This document shows positions 9,301-16,461 of a DNA stretch of 16,461 nucleotides, piece after piece. A program made the position numbers and the translations under genes. The notes beneath the pieces were generated by a model. The model was not told the origin of the DNA and ran no database searches. It was given only the letters and a program-made list of their open reading frames with translations. Origin of the DNA: Stephanodiscus triporus (taxonomy: Eukaryota > Bacillariophyta > Thalassiosirophyceae > Thalassiosirales > Thalassiosiraceae); the NCBI GenBank assembly GCA_036939755.1, contig JALLAZ010000368.1:1-16461 (forward strand), in the 5' to 3' direction. Position 1 is the stretch's first letter, and each line of letters opens with the position of its first letter.

Positions 9301-9920
9301 TACCCATATGGAAATGGGGATCACCAAATAGAAACGGGGATACCCGTTTCCATATGGGAATCCCCGTTTCCATATGGGGATTATAATGAAACATATCCCC
9401 GTTTCCATGTGGGGATTCCCATATGGAAACGGAGATCGACAAATCCCTTGTAAATCCCCGGTTCCATATGGGAATTACCCGTTTCCATATGGGAATCTCC
9501 GTTTCCATATGGAGATCACAATGAAACATGTCCCCGTTTCCATATGGGGATGACAATATGGAAACAGGGATCAACACATCCCTTGTAAATACCCATTTCC
9601 ATATGGGAATCCCCGTTTCCATATGGGGATCACAGTGAAACATATCCCCGTTTCCATGCATGGGGATGACCATATGGAAACAGGGATCGACACATCCCCA
9701 TATGGAAATGGACAATCCCTATTTCCGTATGGGGAGCATGAGACACAGATCCCCGTTTCTATATGGGGATCCCCGTATAGAAACGGGTCCCCGTTTCTGA
9801 ACGGGGACAGTTCAGTCACTAACCCGTTTCCATATAGAGTTTGTTTTGATTTGGGGATTGATGTAAAAATACCCATATGGTAATATTTTCCATATGGGGA
9901 TCACCGTTTCCATATGGTGA
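9301..9920. repeat. Subterminal array of CCATATGG palindromes
   Basis: About fifteen exact CCATATGG copies start at 9304, 9350, 9370, 9419, 9464, 9485, 9505, 9540, 9599, 9619, 9670, 9698, 9873, 9890 and 9910; one more is at 9960 in the terminal repeat. Most are embedded in (CCC)CGTTTCCATATGGGGAT, which is itself inverted-repeat in character. A higher-order repeat of 114-135 bp is marked by ATGAAACATATCCCC at 9386, 9521 and 9635 and by ATCCCTTGTAAAT at 9443 and 9578. Several degenerate copies also occur. Confidence 0.9.
9834..9864 (-). repeat. Second, internal copy of the transposon terminus
   Basis: ATAGAGTTTGTTTTGATT continuing to GGGGATTGATGT matches the reverse complement of the left terminus with five mismatches in 31 nt, all transitions. 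It lies about 150 bp inside the real right end. It may be a decayed end of an earlier element or a duplicated subterminal module. Confidence 0.65.
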
Positions 9921-10012
9921 TCCCCATACGGAAATGGGCAGGGAGAGGGAGACCAATTACCATATGGGGACTCCCCGTTTCCGAATAAAGTTTATTCTAA
10001 TCTGGGGATTAA
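9901..10012 (-). repeat. Right terminal inverted repeat of inner transposon
   Basis: The reverse complement starts TTAATCCCCAGATTAGAAT and follows the left repeat through the TTGGTCTCCCT block, with a 6-bp CTCCCT duplication. Most substitutions relative to the left copy are transitions. Confidence 0.85.
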
Positions 10013-10020
10013 CATGTAAA

Positions 10021-10460
10021 CCATCTGAATTGGTACAATCTCAGATTTAAGATGGTTTTTTGGGTTTTCTCTTATGTGAAAAAAGATGGTACTGAAACTA
10101 AATGGTAATGAACGTACAGATTCCCAATTCATATGTGACTTGATGATATGAATTTGTGCATATGAATTCATATCTAACAAATATGTGAAATCCTTTCAAA
10201 AATTGAATTCGTACATATTATTATGAATTCTTTGGTGAATTTGTATGATATGAATTCACATATGTGAATTCATATAGGAATTGGTATAATTTACATTTGA
10301 CAAATGTACCAAAAAAGATGAAGTCCAAAAAAGGGACTCCCCTTGACCAGGTATGTTGGAATCTGTACGTTCGTTACCAAATAGTTTGAGATACCATCTT
10401 TTTCACATAAGAGAAAACCCAAAAACCATCTCAAATCTGAGATTGTACCAATTCAGATGG
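10021..10460. repeat. Long inverted repeat arms of the outer element
   Basis: The left arm 10021-10125 (starting CCATCTGAATTGGTACAATC) pairs with the right arm 10357-10460 at about 90% identity. The AT-rich centre (10126-10356) contains five GAATTC palindromes and no gene. Confidence 0.85.
10248..10275. repeat. Perfect 28-bp palindrome
   Basis: The half-site ATATGAATTCACAT (10248-10261) is followed immediately by its exact reverse complement (10262-10275). A related 14-bp perfect palindrome, ATATGAATTCATAT, is at 10160-10173. Confidence 0.85.
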
Positions 10461-10479
10461 TGTACATATAGTCAACCCC

Positions 10480-11416
10480 ATATGACTGTCCAAGTTAAAA
10501 TGAGGAACATGAACATGCACTTTGGCAAAAAAAACTTGACTGGACAGATAACCACAAGTTGAAATTGAAATACAGCTTCATCATGCTGAAATGTAACAAA
10601 AATAATGACACCATTGCCCTGTTTTAATCTGCATCGGACTGGTATTTGTAACTTATTCTTAGACATCATTTGAAATTGAGCCATCTTAACCTTTCTCACC
10701 AATTTTTATGTTTTTGTTCGTGTCACTGCCGAAGAGCCTCTACGCCATTTTAACTTGGCAGTAATGATACTCCTACATACTAAAATGGATATTTTTCTGT
10801 AAAGTTCTAATGCTAGAAATCTATCAGTAGTAGATGAGGCAACAAGGTCCCCCATTAAATTTATTATCAGTTGTTTGTCTCTACCGGAAACAAAACATCA
10901 GAGAAGGATGATTTTACGGTTAGATTTAGAGGTATGGGTATGGGACGACAGAAAAGAGTCCAGGTGGAAGCATTTTGGTTGAGATTCAAATCCACCTTCT
11001 GCCCACTTCAGAGCAGAAAAGGCACCAAAACTTGGAGCCACACCGGTCCTACAATGAAGTCAGGACATGCAATTGCCCCTGGTGTCAAAGTTTCTATGGG
11101 GTTAAAAGGGGGCAACGGCCCCCTTCCCCCCCCCCGAAAATAAACACGGAAACACCAAACACAACAACAAAAAACAGACATTTTCCACGGTCAGTCCTTC
11201 ACAGCACCCCCGTTACTTTTTGCCCACGAAGGAAGCCTTTGATTTGACACCAAACGAGAACCGCGTGGATGTTGCCGTTCGATGACCAAATCTCCGCATC
11301 TCCACTGAATCTTCCAAGTAACGAGCGCCGTGGCCGGAACTTCGACCTCGTCAGAACGTCTCATCATCCCCCGATCCATTCTCATATTCTCTTTCTAGCA
11401 AACTCAATTCGCAACA
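10480..11416. other. Intergenic, no supported gene
   Basis: I see no convincing coding sequence, RNA gene or repeat here. Short open frames around 10871-11247 overlap one another in different frames without a recognisable motif. A C10 tract lies at about 11130. The last 150 bases are pyrimidine-rich and presumably contain the promoter and 5' UTR of the ATP-grasp gene. Confidence 0.5.
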
Positions 11417-13386
11417 ATGACTCCTGCGCCAGGCTCTCCTCTCGAAAATGGCCACAAGCCACTCGCCGAGATCCTGGCCGACACCGCTCACCCTCGGGAC
11501 CAGGCACCCCGATCGGGCTCTTGCCATTCCATCGAAAGCATCCACGAGGCTCTCATCGGCGCCGAGTTTCGCAACCCGACCAATATTATCAAGCAACCTA
11601 CCCTCGCGACGCTGGGAGATACCCCCTTCAACAACGATGGAGACGAAGTCGCTCATCACCGAGTTATTGCCACTGAAATAGTCAAGGATCCTGTCCATTA
11701 CAGCAACCCGGAGCCCGTCCTCCAAAATGCAATCGTTCTCCTTGATCCGTAAGTTTCGCTGCCGTGTGTAGAATATGATACATCTTTTGGTATTCACATC
11801 ATTCATCGCTTCGAATCTACGCAGAAAATTTCCTGAAAGTATCTATCTCGCGGAGGCGGGAATAAAGAAAGGCCTAATGATCATGGCGGTAGTTCCTAAA
11901 CCCAATGATGGAACGAAAGGTCTTAGCATATCGACCAATCCTACGGCTGCGGCTCTATTGGAAGTGGGTATGCATCAGGTTTACGAGCCCCCGCATTCGT
12001 CCAAGTTCGACATCGTCGAGTGTGCGGTGAGTGGTTCGGAATTTACACATTGCCATGAGAGAAACGACAACATCTCACGAATTTTTTTCATCATTGATCT
12101 TGCACCGTATTATAATCCAGGCCCATCTTAAGACAATCGAAACTCAACAGCACTTGCGTTTCTTGGCTGTGCTCCCCTGTCGTGAGGCAGCGGTGGATTT
12201 CTCTGATATTCTGGGAGCGCTACTGGGACTCACTAGCGTTAATGATCTGGGGCTCGCAAGCGCTCGGCGTGATAAAGGGTTGATGAAGACTGTCGTTGCC
12301 AATGCGGGATTGCGAGTGGCGAAGTATGCGAGGTTGACCGAGGGGGATGGCTCGGACGTTATTTCGGCCGTGAAGGAGTTGGAATTGGAGTATCCAGTCG
12401 TTGTGAAAACTCCTCGTGGTTTCAGCACGGTGGATGTGTTCATTTGCAAAAATGAGGAGGAAGCTGTCCAGCATTCCATGGACATTGTGAGGTCAGTTGG
12501 GCCAGATGGGAGAAAAACTCAATATGCTCTACTCGAAGAGTTTCTAGGGGGCGATGAGTTTGCAGTTAACTTGATCGCGTGTCCCGCCACTGCCCGGGCA
12601 GTTCGAGTGACAGACATTTGGTGGTACCACAAGGTCAATATCGATGGGGTAAGTCGATTTTTCCATGCTTTTGTGACTGATTTCTATGCTTGTTTCCCTG
12701 CTAACTTTCCCATTATTTCAGGTAATGGTTAATACATTCCAAGAAATGATGGATCCCACAGACAAAAAAGTTGAGTCACTCGTCAAATACGCAGAAGGAG
12801 TATGCCGTGCTGTTGGAATCAAATACGGAGTGGGCCACTGTGAGATCAAGGCCACATTTGATGAGACGAAAAATAAATGGGTCGAGTGAGTGCATGCTGA
12901 ATTTTATATGGCATATTCGAAGACAAAAGGCACCAGAATTAGAGTCAATCTCACCATCTCGGTTTTCTCAATCTTTATAGTCCCGTTATGATTGAGATTG
13001 CCGGTCGGATGGCAGGAGGTCGGAAGGCGGCTATGGCCGAAGCAACCATTCCTGGATGGCACCCGTTCGCGGCCATGATAGATGCCCATTGTGGATTTCC
13101 GGTGAAAATGCCTCCGACCTTCCGTCCTACAAAGACGGCAGCGCAAGCCTATATCCCATCCGACAAGAATGGCATTCTTAAGTCTGTGAAAGGTGATGAC
13201 TTTGAGCGCTTGTCTACCTACCACAGCAGTTCCATAATGCGAAAAGTTGGTGACAAGGTAGTGCGCTCGACAGACCTCATTTCTTTTGCTGCCTTCGTGT
13301 GGCTTATTGGGGATGCGGAGGATGTTAGGCGGGATGCTATTCGAGCCAGGGACGAGTACGTGGTGGAGGTTGAACCCGAGCTCTAA
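11417..13386 (+). CDS. ATP-grasp domain ligase, five exons
   Basis: Exons: 11417-11748, 11825-12026, 12121-12648, 12722-12885 and 12981-13386 (543 residues). The four GT-AG introns are 76, 94, 73 and 95 nt, and each junction preserves the frame. The ATP-grasp fold is seen from about residue 220: RRDKGLMKTVVANAGL, ATP-binding YPVVVKTPRG (Lys274), the linker LLEEFLGGDEFAV (316-327), the first metal-binding Glu in HCEIK (Glu395) and the second in MIEIAGRMAGG (Glu414). Such enzymes activate a carboxylate as acyl-phosphate and join it to an amine or thiol. The arrangement is closest to the amino-acid-ligase-like ATP-grasp group, but the substrate cannot be read from sequence. Residues 1-110 are family-unknown; 111-218 look like the usual pre-ATP-grasp alpha/beta domain. 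No signal peptide or membrane segment. Codon use is balanced, unlike the GC-rich genes at 822 and 4338. Confidence 0.9.
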
Positions 13387-14927
13387 GCTTGAGATTAATC
13401 GCTGTGTGGGGTGGGGTGGGGTGGATTGTGTTAATGTACTGACTGAATTGATCTGATATTACGGTATGCATGGACACAAGAGTTTATAGAATCAGAATGG
13501 GCTTGGGGAAAAGTAGTGAATTATGCGTCTTAGCTATTTTTCTTGAATTGAATGCCAAACAGTTAAAAGCTTAACTCAGTACGATAGTATCTATTATTTA
13601 GATTTAAGAGTTTCCAATTTTGCTTTGCAGATAGGTAAATACTAGGTCCTGTGTATGAGGTATCCTTGATTGTTTTGTTTCTGGCATACATTACTATGGC
13701 AATTATGACCACTGGCTCCTGCCAGCACAGGCGAGGTGGTGCCCAAACTAAGCACTAGACCTCATATAGATTGTCGGTGATATGCCATTAGCACTTGGTT
13801 TGGGTGAATTAGTTTGGGGGGGCAATGGAAACGGAAAGTACTCCTACACAAGTGTTTATGCCCAATGACCAATGCCTCCATTGTTGATGAATTGTCTATG
13901 CGTTTGAAAGCCTCAAGCTCAACCAATTATATCGACGTCCTCCAGGCTATTGCTACGTGTTCAATGGATTTATCCATCGGAAAGTGTGTACATATGTGTA
14001 TTTTTGGCATAGTGATGGGGATTTTTTCCACTGCTTACTATTTCCTTTAGTATTGTTAATGTTTCAGCCACCACCATCACCATCAGAGGCATTTCCATTT
14101 GTATCTAGAATTCAGACCTGACAATCTTTTGTTCAAACTCTGCCAAGAACTCACTACTGAAATTAAACTCATATGGGGCTGAATATGTCTTCCAATTCCA
14201 ACAATTGAAATTGTGCAATTGTTGTGTCTAAGTCAAATCTTTGTTAATGTGCTCCTTAAAAAATATGTTTTCCCTGCTGTAGATTCACACAAGCCTACCT
14301 CAGACCTCATGTACCTGGTGCTCAAGGGGGGGTCCCTTTTTCCGACGTCATTTTTTTCCTTTGTCTGCCAATGATTGTTCTCATCAAATATCAAATTGTA
14401 TAATATTTTGAATTCCTATAGATAGTGACAGTTTAATCTTGGAACTCATATAAATCAATGAATTCATAGTTTGAATTTGTATTAATTTATCATGAATTCA
14501 AATGAGATAATTTGAATTCTTATCCTCTATCTATGAGTCTATGAATTCTTATCTGTTGTCTCTCTTGATCAAAAATGACACAAACACCTCAAGTCCATTG
14601 TCAAGCAGTCAATTTTGAGCATTCCGACCAACCAAGTGAAGGAAGAAACCTAGCCAATCCAACAGCCAAAAGCATTCATCATTTGTGACTGATGAGATAG
14701 ATCTTGAGAAGATGATTTCAGGGAGGATTCTTGACGAGTCACTGTGGTGGTGGTGTGGTGTGCGCTTGCCCAGCAGGACATACTAACAGGGCGTGCAGTG
14801 TCATTGTGAGCGTGAGATGAATTATTATCCTGCAAAGTGAGGGCAGAGGGGGGAAAGGTTCGCTATGTCAAGTGTGGGAGGGACTTTGTCAGGTATCTGG
14901 TATGGTAATTATGAGTAGGAGTAATAG
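13387..14927. other. Intergenic, no supported gene
   Basis: This holds the 3' UTR of the ATP-grasp gene and AT-rich DNA. A 78-codon open frame at 13814-14050 has no recognisable motif. A perfect 9-bp inverted repeat, CAACAATTG/CAATTGTTG, lies at 14199-14224. An AT-rich stretch at 14395-14550 has five GAATTC sites. I found no RNA gene. Confidence 0.5.
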
Positions 14928-16204
14928 GTACCACTGAACATCACTGACCCCCACACCAAACTCTGCCTTTTCTCCCAATGCCTCATCCAGAAATTACCCC
15001 ATCTCTTAGGATGCGACGTCCTTCACCACTACGACATCAACAACCCCCCCTCCACTTGGACTGACTGGAATGGTCTCTTAACCTCTGCCACCAACCACAT
15101 CATTGCAAAGTTCCTGTCTAACCTCATCGGTTGTCCAGTCCTACCCCACTCACACAACTCCACTTACGAGCAGGTGATCTTGGCATCATTGACACCCATG
15201 TTCTCGTGCCATACCAGACTTTATGCTTACTTTTACTACATCCACATGACACACCACCAAGGGGATCCACCTCAACAAACACCTCCAAAACGCCCCTCTC
15301 CATCACACCATATCCAACCTATACTCCCTTGCAACCAATCCACATTCCAGTATCCTGCAATGGTATCACCATATCCTTCCACAAATTGCTTCCATTGCAT
15401 GCCCACCAACCATCCCACAACCAGACCTAGCCCAATACTTCTTAACCACCCTCTCCCCCCACAGTGCCCGCAGTCAGTTCAAAAAGCATACCACAACCAT
15501 TGTTCAAGTTGAACTTTACAACTACATCTACGAACATGATCATGAGCATTTCCACCTCCTCCCAAGCATCCTGTCTCCTGCCACATCATACCCCCTGATC
15601 GCAATGACAGGTTGCCCCATCAAGACTAGTCTCACACCATTAACCTTCCTATTTTGTCTCCGTCGCAAACTTTGACTCCCTATCTTTCCACCAAACACAC
15701 CTTCACTTACACGACGTCTTTGGAGACCATGCCTTCTGTTGTGAAAAAGGGAACAAAAAACGCGCTCACAATGTCATTGCCCAAGATTTTGCTCTCGCCT
15801 TATCTCCTGCTTTGGCACAAGCTGGATACATCCATCCAAACACCCCACTAGCCATTGAACCACAATTTTACCTTCGCTCTGATCCCACAGCACGCCCATT
15901 TGACATTTCCTTCTCACCAGATCCAACGTCCTCACATGTCTGCACATACACTACCATTAAGGCCGACATCGACATCACTGGCCAACCGCCCCCACCCAAG
16001 TCCGTGAACACTGAAGATATCCTCAACACCATAACTGCCAATGCAGACAACAACCTTCAGCGCCATGAACAAAACAAACTTGGACGTATGCACAAACCAT
16101 CTACACCTACCTCCCCATTCATTGTTCATCCTCACAAAAGCCAAAAATGGATCTATAAAATTAAATTTCTACTAATAGTGCAACTTATTGCTACTACAGT
16201 TTAG
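14928..16204 (+). pseudogene. Decayed 3' part of a reverse transcriptase (retrotransposon)
   Basis: Ordered protein fragments lie in shifting frames. VPLNITDPHTKLCLF...LPHLLGCDVLHHYD is in frame 3 from 14928. GDLGIIDTHVLVPYQT is in frame 2 (about 15173). HLNKHLQNAPLHH through LPSILSPATSYPLIAM to RRKL then TGA is in frame 1 (15250-15675). HDVFGDHAFCCEKGNKKRAH, YLRSDPTARPFDISF and DILNTITANADNNL are in frame 2 to TAG at 16204. The FGDH-x-F-x-C and SDPTARPFDI blocks recall the C-terminal region of reverse-transcriptase proteins abundant in diatom genomes, probably of a non-LTR type. The polymerase core (YxDD) is not in this window. The family pattern suggests RRKL-R-LPI, so the TGA at 15673 looks like a CGA-to-TGA change. 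The 5' side joins unrelated sequence at about 14928, and the last ~25 residues no longer resemble the family. Confidence 0.75.
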
Positions 16205-16247
16205 TTTATTGGATCAGAAGTTAAAGTTAAATTTACTAAAGTTCAAG

Positions 16248-16333
16248 TTAATGGTTCTGGGTAATGTGTAGTTGATCTATCGTAAAATACTTAATGGCTC
16301 TGAGTAACGTGTAGCTGATCTATTATAAAAATT
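16248..16333. repeat. 43-bp tandem duplication
   Basis: Copies at 16248-16290 and 16291-16333 share TTAATGG.TCTG.GTAA.GTGTAG.TGATCTAT. The mismatches before the final few bases are all transitions. It lies just beyond the reverse transcriptase relic, so it may belong to that element's 3' region. Confidence 0.8.
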
Positions 16334-16461
16334 TATTTTTGGTGTTTACTAGTTATTGTTTCAAAAGATGAAATAAACTATTTATTTTGATCGACTACGA
16401 AAATAGTATTAAAAACTTATACATTGGAGTTCAACTTAGCTTTGCCATGTACAAAATTTAT

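Larger units (their letters stand above)
6686..10012. mobile_element. 3.3-kb TTAA-bounded DNA transposon with integrase relic
   Basis: Inverted terminal repeats of about 110 bp begin TTAATCCCCA at both ends (6686 and 10012). TTAA is the only flanking sequence that can be read as a direct duplication, although it could also be part of the repeat. Between the ends lie a decayed integrase gene (7390-9198) and a right subterminal region dense in CCATATGG palindromes. The 6800-7390 segment has no recognisable protein. It contains degenerate repeats around AATTTAGGTG, a small palindrome at 6852-6868 and a TIR-like copy at about 7070-7094. The element sits inside the outer hairpin element. Confidence 0.8.
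6665..10479. mobile_element. Outer MITE-like element split by a nested insertion
   Basis: The left end GGGGTTGACTA (6665) is repeated inverted at the right end (TAGTCAACCCC, ending 10479). Long internal arms at 10021-10125 and 10357-10460 are about 90% inverted copies of each other. Removing the TTAA-bounded insert (6686-10012, leaving one TTAA) gives an element of about 492 bp made almost entirely of inverted repeat with an AT-rich centre, typical of a non-autonomous hairpin element. No coding capacity is seen. The target-site duplication is unclear; TA is possible if the terminal A bases belong to the element. Confidence 0.7.

Noticed and set aside
9260..9876. Repetitive minus-strand proteins (HMETGIPIWK-like)
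   Set aside because: Translation of the CCATATGG repeat array; the apparent peptide repeat follows the DNA repeat.
9301..9920. CRISPR-like array
   Set aside because: Repeats are palindromic and irregularly spaced, the spacers are themselves repeats, and the locus is within a eukaryotic transposon.
9304..9967. CCATATGG copies as serum-response-factor (CArG) promoter elements of a nearby gene
   Set aside because: They are confined to the transposon termini and tied to its repeat units, so an element-intrinsic role is more likely. No target gene lies adjacent.
10871..11247. Two overlapping ~90-residue ORFs before the ATP-grasp gene
   Set aside because: They compete in different frames and neither shows a motif beyond an isolated CNCPWC. 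The downstream part runs into a C-homopolymer.
13814..14050. 78-residue protein
   Set aside because: No recognisable domain, no flanking exons in agreeing frames and codon use not distinct from its surroundings.

Overview
The window looks like nuclear DNA of a microbial eukaryote, most likely a diatom. Genes carry short GT-AG introns (73-115 bp). One gene is a single-pass membrane protein with a few leucine-rich repeats of a kind common in diatoms. A TKL-like kinase carries YRD in place of HRD. The transposon remnants (KRBA2-like integrase; reverse transcriptase with an FGDH zinc-like tail) are families I associate with diatom genomes. The taxon is inferred from protein style, not from a marker gene.

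Layout: (1) 1-825, a GC-rich, frame-disrupted partial coding region containing a 26-bp minisatellite. It ends in an ATGA overlap with (2) 822-1673, a mitochondrial-type ribosome-rescue release factor (GGQ protein, MTRFR-like). (3) 3837-1898 on the minus strand, a seven-exon protein kinase of 461 residues, with a possible alternative C-terminal exon at 1848-1696. (4) 3838-4337, a divergent intergenic region with three CTCTAGAG palindromes. (5) 4338-6402, a two-exon LRR membrane protein of 649 residues. (6) 6665-10479, a nested transposon: a MITE-like hairpin element interrupted by a 3.3-kb element that has ~110-bp terminal inverted repeats, TTAA at both borders and a decayed integrase gene. (7) 11417-13386, a five-exon ATP-grasp ligase of 543 residues. 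(8) 14928-16204, a decayed 3' part of a reverse transcriptase, followed by a 43-bp tandem duplication.

The four intact genes are housekeeping or signalling genes with no evident shared pathway. The exception is the kinase/LRR pair, which is divergently transcribed from one 500-bp region with shared palindromes; co-regulation is an inference. The most unusual parts are the nested TTAA-bounded integrase element, whose right end is packed with CCATATGG palindromes, and the duplicated C-terminal coding segment of the kinase.
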